Positions 23,784 through 33,807 are shown, counted from the stretch's first letter. The stretch: 64,000 nucleotides of DNA from Pontibaca salina (GCF_016307205.1 NZ_JAEIJD010000005.1:1-64000); one strand, 5' to 3'. Notes: generated by a model from the sequence alone, not told the origin. Numbers and translations: made by a program.

Positions 23784-23990
23784 ATGCAGGTAAGTGTTCG
23801 TGACAATAACGTCGATCAGGCGCTTCGTGCGCTCAAGAAAAAGCTTCAGCGCGAAGGCGTTTTCCGCGAAATGAAGCTCAAGCAGCATTTCGAGAAGCCG
23901 TCCGAAAAGAAGGCACGCGAAAAGGCCGAGGCGATTCGCCGGGCCCGCAAGCTGGCGCGCAAGAAGGCACAGCGCGAAGGCATGATGTAA
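23784..23990 (+). CDS. rpsU: 30S ribosomal protein S21
   Basis: 68 residues: [40 protein letters not shown] and a Lys/Arg-rich end. This is the alphaproteobacterial form of bS21, which binds near the 3' end of 16S rRNA and helps initiation. AAAGGTGG lies a few bases before ATG 23784. An intrinsic terminator follows at 24024, so it is a one-gene unit. Confidence 0.98.
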   Translation: MQVSVRDNNVDQALRALKKKLQREGVFREMKLKQHFEKPSEKKAREKAEAIRRARKLARKKAQREGMM

Positions 23991-24023
23991 ACAGCTACGA
24001 CGTTTACGACACAAGATTGATGA

Positions 24024-24058
24024 CCCCCGGAGCTCCGCTGCGGGGGTTTGTCTTTTTT
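24024..24058 (+). terminator. rpsU terminator
   Basis: A 6-bp GC stem (24024-24029 with 24041-24046) is followed by TTTGTCTTTTTT, a strong rho-independent terminator. Confidence 0.93.
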
Positions 24059-24313
24059 ACGGCTATGAGCAGGGTTTTCGACCATCTTGACCGCCAATAT
24101 AATAGGCGTCTGACGCCGTCAAACCGAACCCGGCAGCGACAATAACTATATCGCAAAAGGCCGGTTGCATCCCAAAGCGTTTTTGAACATCTTGCGCAGC
24201 GATGAGCCGTTTGAGCACGGACAACATAAACTTCGCCCGCCTGTCATATGTGTGCACGGAAACGACTCGCGCAGGCGTCCACATGGACATCGCGGCAATC
24301 AGGGAAAAATAGA

Positions 24314-25432
24314 ATGAAAATCGGATGCCCGAAAGAAACCAAACCGCAAGAATTTCGCGTCGGAATGACACCAAACGGGGCACATGCGGCAATTGCTCGC
24401 GGCCACGAGGTTCTGATCGAAACCAATGCCGGAGCGGGATCGGGATTTGAAGACGCCGCTTATGAGGCTGCGGGTGCGCGCATCATGGCCAGCGCACGCG
24501 AACTATATGCCGAAGCCGAAATGATCGTGAAAGTGAAGGAGCCCCAGCCCGCCGAACGTGAGCTTCTGCGCCGGGGGCAAATCCTGTTTGCCTATCTTCA
24601 TCTCGCCGCCGACCTGGATCTGACCCGCGATCTTTTGAAATCCGGTGTTACTGCTCTGGCCTATGAAACCGTCACCGACCGCAAGGGCGGCCTGCCCTTG
24701 CTGGCTCCGATGTCCGAGGTTGCTGGCCGTCTGGCGCCACAAACCGGATCATGGGCGCTGCAAAAGGCCAATGGCGGCAGTGGCGTGTTGATGGGCGGCG
24801 TGCCGGGTGTACGCCCGGCAAATGTCGCTATTCTTGGCGGTGGCGTGGTCGGCACCGCAGCGGCAAGGGTAGCGGTCGGTATGGGTGCGAATGTAACGGT
24901 GATGGACAAGTCCGTGGCGCGCCTGTCCTATCTTGATGATATGTTCATGGGCCGCCTGACCACTCAGTTTTCCGAACAGGCCGGATTGACCGACCTGCTG
25001 CCCCGCACCGACATGGTCATCGGTGCCGTTCTGATTCCCGGCGCGGCAACCCCCAAACTACTCAGCCGTGATCAGCTTGCTTTGATGAAACCCGGCTCGG
25101 TTCTGGTAGATGTGGCAGTCGATCAGGGCGGGTGCTTTGAAACGACGCGGGCGACGACACATGATGACCCCATTTATGACGTGGACGGTATCATCCATTA
25201 TTGCGTTGGCAACATGCCTGGTGCCGTCGCGCGTACCGCCACCATCGCCCTGAACAACGCGACGATGCCGTTGATGCTGGCATTGGCCGACAAGGGCTGG
25301 CAACGTGCTTGCGTCGAAAACGCCCATCTGCAGGATGGCCTGAATCTGCATGATGGTCATTTGACCTATACCGCAGTCGGCGAAGCGCTGGGTATCGAAA
25401 CAACAGATATCGCCGAACTTATCTCGGCCTGA
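24314..25432 (+). CDS. ald: Alanine dehydrogenase
   Basis: 372 residues, standard length. MKIGCPKETKPQEFRVGMTP carries the substrate-binding Arg/Lys of the family. EMIVKVKEPQPAE and GQILFAYLHLA follow, then the NAD-binding loop VAILGGGVVGTAAARVAVGM. It interconverts L-alanine and pyruvate with NADH/NAD, giving entry of amino-acid carbon into central metabolism. The frame opens at 24248, but ATG 24314 is the family start. A strong hairpin at 25439 closes the gene. Confidence 0.97.
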   Translation: MKIGCPKETKPQEFRVGMTPNGAHAAIARGHEVLIETNAGAGSGFEDAAYEAAGARIMASARELYAEAEMIVKVKEPQPAERELLRRGQILFAYLHLAADLDLTRDLLKSGVTALAYETVTDRKGGLPLLAPMSEVAGRLAPQTGSWALQKANGGSGVLMGGVPGVRPANVAILGGGVVGTAAARVAVGMGANVTVMDKSVARLSYLDDMFMGRLTTQFSEQAGLTDLLPRTDMVIGAVLIPGAATPKLLSRDQLALMKPGSVLVDVAVDQGGCFETTRATTHDDPIYDVDGIIHYCVGNMPGAVARTATIALNNATMPLMLALADKGWQRACVENAHLQDGLNLHDGHLTYTAVGEALGIETTDIAELISA

Positions 25433-25438
25433 CCGTTG

Positions 25439-25462
25439 TCGGGCCGGTGCAATCCGGCCCGA
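25439..25462. terminator. Hairpin between ald and mscS
   Basis: A perfect 9-bp GC stem with a 6-nt loop (25439-25447 with 25454-25462) lies between convergent genes. There is no T run on either side, so it is probably a transcription barrier rather than a canonical terminator. Confidence 0.6.
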
Positions 25463-25473
25463 CATCGCGCTGG

Positions 25474-26280
25474 TCATGCTTTGCGCACGACTTCCACTCG
25501 GTGGGGATACGGAATCGAGATGCCGTTCTCGTCAAAGGCCTCCTTGATCGATTTTGTCAGCTCGAACTTCAGATCCCAATAATCACTCGCTTGGCACCAC
25601 AACCGCGCTGTCAGATCCACGGAACTTTCGCCCAGATTGGTCACCCGAACCCAAGGCTTTGGATCGTCCATGATCCGGCTATCGGCATTTGCCTTGTCCA
25701 GGATGATCTGCATTGCCTGATCGGCGCTGTCCTCATAGTCGATACCAAATGTCAGATCCAGGCGACGGGTATCATGGTGGGAATAGTTGGTGATGATCTG
25801 CCCCCACGCCTGCCCGTTGGGAACCACAATTTGGACATTATCGGGTGTTTTCAGCTCGGTGAAGAACAGGTTCAAATCCACCACCGTACCAGACGTGCCG
25901 GCAATATCGACATATTGGCCCAGCTTGAACGGCCGGAACAAGACCAGCATAAACCCGGCCGCCAGATCGCTCAAGGTGCCCTGTAATGCGAGCCCGATCG
26001 CCAGTGTCGCGGCGCCCAGCATGGCGACAACGCTTGTCGCCTCGATCCCAAATAGGTTGAGTACCGCAAGCACCACCACGATCAGGATCAGCCAGCGCAC
26101 TATATTGGCTGCGAACGCACCCAGGGTTTGGTCCAGACGCGGATGCGACAAAATTCGCCGCCGCACAAAGCCTGAAATCACCCCCGCAGCAATCCAGCCC
26201 AGGACCAATACGACCAGCGCCTTTGCCGTATTTATCAAGAGCGGCGTATAAGCGCCGACTTCCTCAAGTATCCCCTCCAT
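25474..26280 (-). CDS. mscS: Small-conductance mechanosensitive channel MscS
   Basis: 268 residues. Three membrane segments (LINTAKALVVLVLGWIAAGV, FAANIVRWLILIVVVLAVLN, and the pore helix SVVAMLGAATLAIGLALQGT LSDLAAG) are followed by the beta domain (GQYVDIAGTSGTVVDLNLFF TELKTPDNVQIVVPNG) and the alpha/beta C-terminal domain. The Gly/Ala-rich TM3 is typical of MscS. It opens under membrane tension to release solutes. ATG 26280 is preferred over 26298 because AAAGGAG lies five bases ahead. It is followed on the left by the larger-channel gene's neighbour region, so two osmotic valves sit side by side. Confidence 0.95.
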   Translation of the reverse strand: MEGILEEVGAYTPLLINTAKALVVLVLGWIAAGVISGFVRRRILSHPRLDQTLGAFAANIVRWLILIVVVLAVLNLFGIEATSVVAMLGAATLAIGLALQGTLSDLAAGFMLVLFRPFKLGQYVDIAGTSGTVVDLNLFFTELKTPDNVQIVVPNGQAWGQIITNYSHHDTRRLDLTFGIDYEDSADQAMQIILDKANADSRIMDDPKPWVRVTNLGESSVDLTARLWCQASDYWDLKFELTKSIKEAFDENGISIPYPHRVEVVRKA

Positions 26281-26302
26281 TCGTCTCTCCTTTTTCACTA
26301 TA

Positions 26303-26341
26303 TAAAAAGGCCGCGCGACCTATCAGGTCAAACGCGGCCTT
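26303..26341 (-). terminator. mscL terminator
   Basis: A 9-bp stem (26307-26315 with 26333-26341) encloses a smaller GACC/GGTC stem. On the minus strand it ends in TTTTTATA, a rho-independent terminator after mscL. Confidence 0.88.
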
Positions 26342-26359
26342 GCTTGTAAGCTATCGTTG

Positions 26360-26788
26360 TCAGGCTTTCAGCCGATCCCGAATTTCCATCAGCACCTCTA
26401 GCTCGGTCGGCCCGGCAGGTTCTTCAACCACCGGAGCTTTCGGATCACGCGACACGGCTTCCTTGGCACGATTGACGGCTTTGACCAGCATGAACACCAC
26501 CCCTGCAATAATCAGGAAATTCACTACTGCCATCAAAAACGACCCATAGGCGAACACCGCCGCCCCAGCCTCGCGCGCAGTTTCAAGCGAGGCATAGTCA
26601 CCCCTGCCGCTGAGCACGATGAACTGATTGGAAAAATCGATTCCGCCTGTGAACAAACCGATGATCGGGTTTATCAGATCCTCGACCACCGACGATACGA
26701 TGGCCGTGAAGGCCGCTCCAATGATGATCCCCACGGCCATATCCATGACATTGCCACGGGCGATAAAATCGCGAAATTCTTTTAGCAC
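26360..26788 (-). CDS. mscL: Large-conductance mechanosensitive channel MscL
   Basis: 142 residues. [20 protein letters not shown] (S1 and TM1) with [20 protein letters not shown], the periplasmic loop and TM2 ([17 protein letters not shown]) followed by a C-terminal bundle ([15 protein letters not shown]) match MscL throughout. It is the emergency release valve for osmotic down-shock. The start is GTG 26788, chosen because AGGAG sits eight bases ahead; no ATG is in the right place. Same strand as mscS downstream, separated by a terminator. Confidence 0.96.
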   Translation of the reverse strand: MLKEFRDFIARGNVMDMAVGIIIGAAFTAIVSSVVEDLINPIIGLFTGGIDFSNQFIVLSGRGDYASLETAREAGAAVFAYGSFLMAVVNFLIIAGVVFMLVKAVNRAKEAVSRDPKAPVVEEPAGPTELEVLMEIRDRLKA

Positions 26789-26915
26789 GACGAATTCTCC
26801 TGTTCGGATCACATTTCAATTGCCGCATGATATTCGCAAGAGTTTTGCGACATTTACACAATTGGTTGATCGGACCAGACCGAATTCTGCTTACTGTTGC
26901 GGATCGACTATCATG

Positions 26916-27362
26916 CTAGGGCAGGTTCCCGGTCAGCACATAGCGCAGGATGTCGACGACCTGTTCGGGGTGCTCAGCCACCGCCAGTGCCGCAGCATCG
27001 ACCTCCTTAAGGGCGTGCTGGTGATCGGCCCCGTGCAATACGATCAGGGCCTTGCCCAAGGCCGCAGCATAGCCCGCATCAAAGGCCGCGTTCCACTGCT
27101 TATACTTCTCACCAAAGCGCACCACCACCACATCCGCCTTTTCAATCTCGGTGCGGGTCCGGATCGCGTTCAGCTTGGCTCCCTTGTGATCATGCCAGAA
27201 CTTGTCGTCCTCTGCGCCAAGGATCGCCACCCCGCAATCATCGCTGGCGTCGTGATCCGTCACCGGCGCGGCAAAGCTGACATCCAGATCTTTTGCCCCT
27301 TCGACAATCCGCTCCCGCCAATCGGTGTGGATCTCGCCAGAAAGATAAACTTTCAATCCCAT
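26916..27362 (-). CDS. YtoQ family protein
   Basis: 148 residues. MGLKVYLSGEIHTDWRERIV, APVTDHDASDDCGVAILGAE and DDKFWHDHKGAKLNAIRTRT are characteristic of YtoQ, a family with the nucleoside 2-deoxyribosyltransferase-like fold. The biochemical role has not been established. The frame runs to 27446 but ATG 27362 with a CAGGAGA box is the family start. It follows pheT on the same strand after an 84-bp gap containing a hairpin repeat. Confidence 0.92.
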   Translation of the reverse strand: MGLKVYLSGEIHTDWRERIVEGAKDLDVSFAAPVTDHDASDDCGVAILGAEDDKFWHDHKGAKLNAIRTRTEIEKADVVVVRFGEKYKQWNAAFDAGYAAALGKALIVLHGADHQHALKEVDAAALAVAEHPEQVVDILRYVLTGNLP

Positions 27363-27383
27363 ATCGAATTCTCCTGTCCATCT

Positions 27384-27424
27384 GAAAGGGCGCTTCCCGC
27401 CCTTTCTTCTTGCTGCAAATATCC
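27384..27424 (-). repeat. Dispersed intergenic repeat with hairpin
   Basis: A 9-bp stem (27384-27392 with 27398-27406) adjoins, on the minus strand, GGATATTTGCAGCAAGAAGA. A closely matching segment (GGATATTTCAGGCAAGAAGA) occurs at 54614-54634 before rsmA, also beside GC hairpins. I recall this kind of element between genes in Rhodobacterales. Confidence 0.6.
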
Positions 27425-27446
27425 TCGCCGAAGGCGAATTCTGCAA

Positions 27447-29840
27447 TCAGCCGCGCAAGATTCCGCCGGTTGCCTTGGCGACCTTTTCGACGATGCGCTT
27501 GCTGACCGCCTCGATCTCGGCTTCGGTCAAGGTCTTGTCCTTTGGCTGCAACCGCACGGTCACGGCCAGAGATTTTTTGCCCTCGCCCAAACTGCCGCCG
27601 ATAAACTGATCGAACACGCGCACGGTTTCGATCAAGGCCTTGTCGGCACCGGCAGCAGCATTGACCAGCGCCAGCGCTTCTACCTCGGCATCGACGACAA
27701 AGGCAAAGTCGCGTTCTGCCGCTTGCAAATCGGCCAGTTTCAGTGCCGGGCGCGTCGCACCAGCCTTGCGCGGAAACGGGACCGCCTCGGGCCACAGCGT
27801 GAAGGCCATCGCCGGTCCCTTCACCTCCATCGCCTCCAGAATGCGCGGATGCAATTCGCCAAAAATACCCAGCACCTTTTTCGGGCCCAGACAAATCATG
27901 CCATGCCGTCCGGGATGCCACCAATCCGGCCCTCCGCGCAAAATCTGCGCCCGTGCTGGCGCGCCCATCTCCGTAAGCAGCGCCTCGGCATCGGCCTTGA
28001 CGTCATACACGTCAACCGGACGCGCGGCACCGTGCACATCTTTCGGGCCGGTCCGCCCAATCAACACACCCGTCACCTGTTCGGACTGTTCGCCCGGCTC
28101 GCCGCCCTGGAATGCGGGGCCAACCTCGAACAGCGCCAGATCCATATACCCCCGCGCCTGATTGCGTGCCGCCGCCTGCAACAGGCCGGGCAGCAGCGAT
28201 GGGCGCATATGGCTCATCTCCGAGGAAATCGGGTTTTCCAGCATTGTCGCATCATCGCCACCGCCAAACAGCGCCGCGCTGGATTGGTCGATGAAGGAAT
28301 AGCTCACGCATTCATTATATCCCAATGCTGCGCAGGTCCGTCGCGCGGTCTGCTTGCGGCGCTGGCCGGGGGTCATCACCGGTTTCGGAACCCCTGCGGG
28401 ACGGGGCAAAGGCACACCTTCAAGTTTGGTCAGTGAGGCGATGCGGGCCACCTCTTCGACCAGATCGGCCTCGCCGTGTACATCGGGGCGCCAGCTGGGC
28501 ACATGCGCCATATCGCCGTCCAGCCGGAAACCCAGTTGGGTCAGCGTCTTGCGCTGCTCGCCTTCGGGAATCGCCATGCCGACCAGGCTTTGCACCCGGT
28601 CCACATCCAGCCGGTAAGCCCGCGCGTGGTTCGGCACGTCGCCCGCAACCACCACCTCGGACGGTTCGCCGCCGCACAAGTCAAGGATCATCCGGGTCGC
28701 ATCTTCCAACCCCGGCAAAGTATATTCGGGGTCGACCCCGCGCTCAAACCGATAGCGCGCGTCCGAATGGAGCCTGAGCGCCCGGCCCGCCAAGGCAATC
28801 TGGACGTGGTCCCAATAGGCGCTTTCTAAAAAGACATTGACGGTCTCGCCGGTGACGCCGGTCGCATATCCGCCCATGATCCCGCCAATGCTTTGCACGC
28901 CGGACTCGTCAGAAATTGCCATCGTTCCGGGATGCAAAGCGTAATCCCGCTCGTCCAGTGCATGCAGGTTCTCGCTGCCCGTGGCCCGGTGGACCCGCAG
29001 CCCCCCCGCCACTTTGTCGGCGTCAAACACATGCAGCGGGCGATTGCGGTCAAAGGTAAAGAAATTCGTGATATCAACCAAGGCCGAGATAGGGCGCAAT
29101 CCGATGGCACGCAGCCGGTCCTGCAACCATTGCGGACTGGGGCCATTGGTCACGCCGCGAATGACCCTGCCAGCAAACAGCGGACAGCCATCCAGCGTAT
29201 CCTCGTCGATGGAAACCTGAATCGGGCAGGGAAATCTGCCCTCAACCGGCTGGCTGTCGCGCGGTTTCATCTCGCCCACGCCCCGCGCTGCCAGATCGCG
29301 GGCAATGCCGCGCACGCCAAGGGCGTCAGGTCGGTTCGGGGTGATCGCGATCTCGATCACCGGATCGACGCGCGCCGGGTCATGTTCCGCCAGCCAGTCG
29401 CTGAAGCTTTGCCCGACCTCACCCGAAGGCAGTTCGATGATGCCGGAATGTTCGTCCGACAGCTCCATCTCGCGCTCGGAGGCCATCATGCCATAGCTTT
29501 CGACGCCACGAATCTTGCCAACTTGAATCGTGGTATCGATGCCGGGCACATAGGTGCCGGGCTTGGCGACGACCACGGTGATGCCTTCGCGGGCATTGGC
29601 CGCGCCGCAGATGATCTGTTTTTCGCCCTCGTCGGTTAGCACCTTGCAGACTTTCAGCCGGTCGGCATCGGGGTGCTTTTCGGCGGCGATCACCTTGCCG
29701 ATCGTAAAATCGGCCAGCCGCGCCGCAGGGTTCGAGATCTCTTCTACCTCAAGCCCCAGATCGGTGAGCGTATCGGCGATCTCGTCCACACTGGCACTGG
29801 TGTCGAGATGCTCTTTGAGCCAGGATAGGGTGAATTTCAT
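27447..29840 (-). CDS. pheT: Phenylalanine--tRNA ligase beta subunit
   Basis: 797 residues, full length. The N-terminal EMAP/tRNA-binding domain (MKFTLSWLKEHLDTSASVDE, HPDADRLKVCKV) is followed by the B3/B4 editing region (FFTFDRNRPLHVFDADK, SIGGIMGGYATGV), B5 domains, and the C-terminal FDX-ACB domain (SLGEGKKSLAVTVRLQPKDK TLTEAEIE). With PheS it forms the alpha2-beta2 enzyme charging tRNA-Phe. It is 64 bp downstream of pheS on the same strand, forming an operon. Confidence 0.98.
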   Translation of the reverse strand: MKFTLSWLKEHLDTSASVDEIADTLTDLGLEVEEISNPAARLADFTIGKVIAAEKHPDADRLKVCKVLTDEGEKQIICGAANAREGITVVVAKPGTYVPGIDTTIQVGKIRGVESYGMMASEREMELSDEHSGIIELPSGEVGQSFSDWLAEHDPARVDPVIEIAITPNRPDALGVRGIARDLAARGVGEMKPRDSQPVEGRFPCPIQVSIDEDTLDGCPLFAGRVIRGVTNGPSPQWLQDRLRAIGLRPISALVDITNFFTFDRNRPLHVFDADKVAGGLRVHRATGSENLHALDERDYALHPGTMAISDESGVQSIGGIMGGYATGVTGETVNVFLESAYWDHVQIALAGRALRLHSDARYRFERGVDPEYTLPGLEDATRMILDLCGGEPSEVVVAGDVPNHARAYRLDVDRVQSLVGMAIPEGEQRKTLTQLGFRLDGDMAHVPSWRPDVHGEADLVEEVARIASLTKLEGVPLPRPAGVPKPVMTPGQRRKQTARRTCAALGYNECVSYSFIDQSSAALFGGGDDATMLENPISSEMSHMRPSLLPGLLQAAARNQARGYMDLALFEVGPAFQGGEPGEQSEQVTGVLIGRTGPKDVHGAARPVDVYDVKADAEALLTEMGAPARAQILRGGPDWWHPGRHGMICLGPKKVLGIFGELHPRILEAMEVKGPAMAFTLWPEAVPFPRKAGATRPALKLADLQAAERDFAFVVDAEVEALALVNAAAGADKALIETVRVFDQFIGGSLGEGKKSLAVTVRLQPKDKTLTEAEIEAVSKRIVEKVAKATGGILRG

Positions 29841-29904
29841 AGTCGTGCTCCCAGCTTTTCGCTTGTTTCTTTTTTCATGCGCGCAGCCGCTATGACTTCC
29901 AGCA

Positions 29905-30978
29905 TCACCTGCTCAACCCTCCGCGCAGGGTCGGCACATCCAAGCTGGCAAACCCGTAATGCCGGAGCCAGCGCAGGTCGCTGTCAAAGAACGCCCGTAG
30001 ATCGGGAATGCCGTATTTCAGCATCGCGATCCGGTCGATGCCCATGCCAAAGGCAAAGCCCTGCCACGCATCCGGATCAATTCCGCCGGCGCGCAGCACC
30101 GATGGGTGCACCATGCCGCTGCCCAGAACTTCCATCCAGTCATCGCCTTCGCCGATGCGCAATTGGCCATCGACCCATGAGCACTGGATATCGACCTCGG
30201 CGGACGGCTCGGTGAAGGGGAAATGCGAGGCGCGGAAACGGATCTTGATCCCGTCCACCTCAAAAAATGCGGCAAAGAATTCTTCTAGAACCCATTTCAG
30301 GTTGGCCATGGAAATGTCGCGATCAATCGCCAGCCCTTCGACCTGATGGAACATCGGCGTATGGGTCTGGTCGTAATCGGCGCGGTACACGCCGCCGGGG
30401 CAAATGATCCGGGTCGGCGCGCCGGTTTTTTCCATGGATCGGATCTGCACCGGGCTGGTATGGGTGCGCAACACGTTGGGCGGGCGGTCGTCCTTCGCAT
30501 CGCGGTGCATATAGAACGTGTCCATCTCGGCCCGTGCCGGGTGATGGGCGGGGATGTTCAGGGCGTCAAAATTGTACCAGTCGGTGTCGATCCGCGGGCC
30601 TTGGGCGACGGAAAAGCCCATTTCGGCAAAAATTGCCGTAACCTCTTCCGTGACCTGACTGACCGGGTGGATCGTGCCCTGGCCCCGCACCCGCGCGGGC
30701 AGCGTTACATCCAGCCATTCGCTGCGCAGCCGCTCGTCCAGCGCCGCATCGTGCAGCGCCGCTTTGCGGGCAGCAAGGGCGCTGGTGATCTCGTCCTTCA
30801 CGGCGTTCATAGCAGGGCCCGCAACCTTGCGCTCCTCGGGCGTCATCTTGCCCAACTCGCGCATTTTCAGCGCCACCTCGCCCTTCTTACCAATGGCGGC
30901 AAGGCGGATCGCCTCAAGCGCGGCTTCATCCGCCGCATCCGCGATCTGACCCAGATATTTTGCTTTCAGATCGTCCAT
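29905..30978 (-). CDS. pheS: Phenylalanine--tRNA ligase alpha subunit
   Basis: 357 residues. An N-terminal coiled-coil ([20 protein letters not shown]) binds tRNA. The class II core shows motif 1 around [19 protein letters not shown], motif 2 ([27 protein letters not shown]) and motif 3 ([20 protein letters not shown]). It activates phenylalanine. ATG 30978 is preferred over GTG 30981. The gene lies downstream of rpmI-rplT but behind the terminator at 31055, so it starts its own transcript. Confidence 0.98.
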   Translation of the reverse strand: MDDLKAKYLGQIADAADEAALEAIRLAAIGKKGEVALKMRELGKMTPEERKVAGPAMNAVKDEITSALAARKAALHDAALDERLRSEWLDVTLPARVRGQGTIHPVSQVTEEVTAIFAEMGFSVAQGPRIDTDWYNFDALNIPAHHPARAEMDTFYMHRDAKDDRPPNVLRTHTSPVQIRSMEKTGAPTRIICPGGVYRADYDQTHTPMFHQVEGLAIDRDISMANLKWVLEEFFAAFFEVDGIKIRFRASHFPFTEPSAEVDIQCSWVDGQLRIGEGDDWMEVLGSGMVHPSVLRAGGIDPDAWQGFAFGMGIDRIAMLKYGIPDLRAFFDSDLRWLRHYGFASLDVPTLRGGLSR

Positions 30979-31054
30979 CACGGTCCCCTGATCCCGGTTT
31001 TGCCCGGTTGCTATCCATAGGTGGGGCCAAACGCAAGACTGCCCCGAAAAACGA

Positions 31055-31081
31055 AAGGGCCGCCCGATCGGGGCGGCCCTT
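31055..31081 (-). terminator. rplT terminator
   Basis: A 10-bp GC-rich stem (31055-31064 with 31072-31081). On the minus strand it is followed by CGTTTTTC. It separates rpmI-rplT from pheS. Confidence 0.88.
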
Positions 31082-31102
31082 GTATTGTCAACGCTGGGCC
31101 GA

Positions 31103-31468
31103 TCAGGCGCTCAGCGCGTCCTGAGCCTGTTTCACGATGACGCCGAATGCGTCGGGCTCGTGAACGGCCAGATCGGCTAGAACCTTGCGGTCCACCTGAA
31201 TCCCGGCCATATTCAAACCGTTGATAAAGCGGCTATAGGTCAGCGCCTCGTCATGGGCACGTACCGCGGCGTTGATCCGCTGGATCCACAGCGCGCGGAA
31301 ATTCCGCTTGCGATTCTTCCGGTCGCGCGTGGCGTACTGGTTAGATTTGTCCACCGCCTGCGTGGCGACGCGGAACGTGTTCTTGCGACGACCGCTGAAG
31401 CCGGTGGCGGCCTTGATGATTTTTTTGCGGCGGGCGTGGGTGACGACACTGTTTTTTGCGCGTGACAT
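31103..31468 (-). CDS. rplT: 50S ribosomal protein L20
   Basis: 121 residues: [40 protein letters not shown] and AYRDRK-type [20 protein letters not shown] are the bL20 signature. The very basic N-terminus threads into 23S rRNA during early assembly; the C-terminal domain can repress its own operon in other bacteria. It is 15 bp downstream of rpmI. The usual infC gene is not beside it here. Confidence 0.98.
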   Translation of the reverse strand: MSRAKNSVVTHARRKKIIKAATGFSGRRKNTFRVATQAVDKSNQYATRDRKNRKRNFRALWIQRINAAVRAHDEALTYSRFINGLNMAGIQVDRKVLADLAVHEPDAFGVIVKQAQDALSA

Positions 31469-31483
31469 ATCGACTGTCTCCTA

Positions 31484-31684
31484 TCAGCGGTCGTAGGGCA
31501 TGAAGCCCTTGACGATTTTTGCGTCGGGGGCCGACAGCGTGGTCGTGCCGCGAGCGTCGCGAATGAATTTGCGGCTGCGCTTGATCATACCGTGACGCTT
31601 TCCAGCCTGACCAGCCAACACCTTACCGGTCGCCGTCACCTTGAAGCGCTTCTTGGCGCTTGATTTGGTCTTCATCTTGGGCAT
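31484..31684 (-). CDS. rpmI: 50S ribosomal protein L35
   Basis: 66 residues, [20 protein letters not shown] with the basic [12 protein letters not shown] middle, the standard bL35. The frame is open to 31819 but ATG 31684 is the family start, with GGAGACGG ahead. Transcribed with rplT. The neighbour upstream is pyk rather than infC, so the operon differs from the E. coli infC-rpmI-rplT arrangement. Confidence 0.98.
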   Translation of the reverse strand: MPKMKTKSSAKKRFKVTATGKVLAGQAGKRHGMIKRSRKFIRDARGTTTLSAPDAKIVKGFMPYDR

Positions 31685-31823
31685 TTCCGTCTCCTTATTC
31701 TTATAGATCGGTGGCAGGCGCGACTCGGCATGCCGCATAGGCCGGTCGCGCCATAGAAAGCGTCCTTTAGACATTTCGCGTGGTGGTGGCAAGGAGATTG
31801 CACCAATCCCCCTGCCCAAAGGA

Positions 31824-33269
31824 TCACTCCGGATCGGTGCGCAATATCAGGCGCTCGTCACAGGGGGCAATACGCAGGATATTCGTGGTTCCGGGCACAT
31901 TGAACGGCACCCCGGCGGTAATCACGATTTGGTCATCCGTGTCCGCAAAGCCCGCGGTGCGGGCGGCGCGGGCGGCATTGACCACCGCCATCTTGAAGCG
32001 GTCCAACTCTTCGGTCATGACGCAATGACAGCCCCAGCTGAGGGTCAGACGGCGCGCAGTATTGCGCACCGAGGTCAGCGCAATGATCGGAACACCGGGG
32101 CGTTCGCGGGCGGTCAGCAATGCGGTGGTGCCGCTTTGCGTGAAACAGCAGATCGCCTTGATGTCGGTCTTTTCCGCGATCTCGCGCGCGGCGGCGACGA
32201 TACCATCGGCGGTGGTCGAGCCTTTGACGCTGCGCGAGGCATTGATGATTTCGGTATAGGTCGGATCATTCTCGACCTCTCGCGCGACGTTATCCATGGT
32301 ACGGACAGCCTCGACCGGGTAATTGCCGGCGGCAGATTCCGCACTCAGCATCACCGCGTCGGCGCCCTCATAGATGGCAGTCGCCACGTCCGAGACCTCG
32401 GCGCGGGTCGGCATCGGGCTATCAATCATCGATTCCAGCATCTGCGTCGCCACGATCACCGGCTTGGCCGCCGCACGGCAGCGGCGGACCATCCGTTTCT
32501 GAATCGGCGGCACGTTCTGTACCGGCAATTCCACCCCGAGATCCCCGCGTGCCACCATGATGCTGTCGCAAACCGCCAGGATTTCGTCGAACTTCTCGAC
32601 CGCTGCGGGTTTCTCGATCTTGCACATGATCGCGGCGCGGCCATCGACCAGAGCGCGAGCCTCATGCACATCTTCTGGGCGCTGCACGAATGACAGCGCC
32701 AGCCAGTCAACGCCCAGATTGCAGGCGAATTCCAGATCGTCGCGGTCCTTCTCGGACAGCGCCGCCAGCGGCAGCACAACGTCGGGCACATTGACCCCCT
32801 TGCGGTCCGAGATGGTGCCACCTGCAACGACCTCGCAATTGGCATAGTCCTCGCCGCACTCCGTCACTTTCAGTCGAATCTTGCCGTCGTTGACCAGCAA
32901 GGTAGCGCCGACTCGCAGCGCCGCGAAGATTTCCGGATGCGGCAGGCAGACGCGGTTGTCATCCCCCTCAGCCGGGTCCAGATCGACACGGAACCTCGCA
33001 CCTTCCTGCAAATCATGTTCGCCCGCCGCAAATACGCCCACACGCAATTTCGGCCCCTGAAGATCGGCAAGGATGGCGATAGGGCTGTCCAGATCTTTTT
33101 CCACCTGCCGGATGATTCGGTGCTTTTCGCGGATGTCATCCTGCGTGCCGTGGCTCATGTTCAGCCGGAAAACATCGGCGCCTGCCTCATGCAGGGCGCG
33201 GATCGTGTCATAGGTTTCAGATGCCGGGCCAAGGGTGGCGACGATCTTGACGTTTCGCTGGCGTCTCAT
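31824..33269 (-). CDS. pyk: Pyruvate kinase
   Basis: 481 residues. [28 protein letters not shown], the Lys/Glu active site [20 protein letters not shown] and [12 protein letters not shown], and [31 protein letters not shown] are all present. The C-terminal allosteric domain ([20 protein letters not shown]) completes the enzyme. It turns phosphoenolpyruvate into pyruvate with ATP formation. The open frame begins at 33377; ATG 33269 ([15 protein letters not shown]) is the family start. Confidence 0.98.
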   Translation of the reverse strand: MRRQRNVKIVATLGPASETYDTIRALHEAGADVFRLNMSHGTQDDIREKHRIIRQVEKDLDSPIAILADLQGPKLRVGVFAAGEHDLQEGARFRVDLDPAEGDDNRVCLPHPEIFAALRVGATLLVNDGKIRLKVTECGEDYANCEVVAGGTISDRKGVNVPDVVLPLAALSEKDRDDLEFACNLGVDWLALSFVQRPEDVHEARALVDGRAAIMCKIEKPAAVEKFDEILAVCDSIMVARGDLGVELPVQNVPPIQKRMVRRCRAAAKPVIVATQMLESMIDSPMPTRAEVSDVATAIYEGADAVMLSAESAAGNYPVEAVRTMDNVAREVENDPTYTEIINASRSVKGSTTADGIVAAAREIAEKTDIKAICCFTQSGTTALLTARERPGVPIIALTSVRNTARRLTLSWGCHCVMTEELDRFKMAVVNAARAARTAGFADTDDQIVITAGVPFNVPGTTNILRIAPCDERLILRTDPE

Positions 33270-33462
33270 GGTAATGGGTGTCCTCGGTCGGGGTGCGTTA
33301 TCGCAAACATTTCTGGAGTGGTTATGGCGTAATTCCTCATGCTCGGCAACCGCACTGATCCGGCGCAAGACCTGCAATTTGCTCTGGTCGATACGCTTGC
33401 CGGGGTGACATGTGCGCGCCGCATCCCTAGATCAGGCTAAACATCGAACGGAGGTATCAGTG

Positions 33463-33777
33463 ATGGACAATCAAACCGAAATCGAACTTCAGGCCGCAGC
33501 CTTTCGCCGGCTACAACAGCATTTGATGCAGGATCGGGTTGATGTGCAGAATATCGACATGATGAATCTGACGGGATTTTGCCGCAACTGCCTGAGCCGC
33601 TGGTATCAGGAGGCGGCCAACGAGCGCGGCATCGAAATGAGCAAGGACGAATCCCGTGAAATTTTTTACGGCATGCCCTTTGATGAATGGCGGGCAAAAT
33701 ATCAGACCGAGGCCAGCGCGGAACAACAGGCCGAATTTAAGGTAGCATTTGAACAAAACGTAGGCAAAGCCGACTAA
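33463..33777 (+). CDS. DUF1244 domain protein
   Basis: 104 residues. The core MNLTGFCRNCLSRWYQEAAN and FYGMPFDEWRAKYQTEAS are the invariant blocks of DUF1244, a small family of unknown function in proteobacteria with two conserved cysteines (CRNC). ATG 33463 follows GGAGGTATCAGTG; the GTG at 33460 is an alternative. A terminator follows at 33808, so it is a single-gene unit divergent from pyk. Confidence 0.93.
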   Translation: MDNQTEIELQAAAFRRLQQHLMQDRVDVQNIDMMNLTGFCRNCLSRWYQEAANERGIEMSKDESREIFYGMPFDEWRAKYQTEASAEQQAEFKVAFEQNVGKAD

Positions 33778-33807
33778 GCAGCGGCGCGAGACCCAAACGT
33801 ACCGCAT

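Noticed and set aside
24063-24392. 109-residue minus-strand frame between rpsU and ald
   Set aside because: It overlaps the ald start on the other strand and has no ribosome site or family match; left unannotated.
26628-28436. 602-residue plus-strand open frame
   Set aside because: It lies opposite mscL, ytoQ and pheT, which have full family motifs; it is a shadow caused by high GC.
28893-29639. 248-residue plus-strand frame opposite pheT
   Set aside because: Antisense shadow of a clearly conserved gene.
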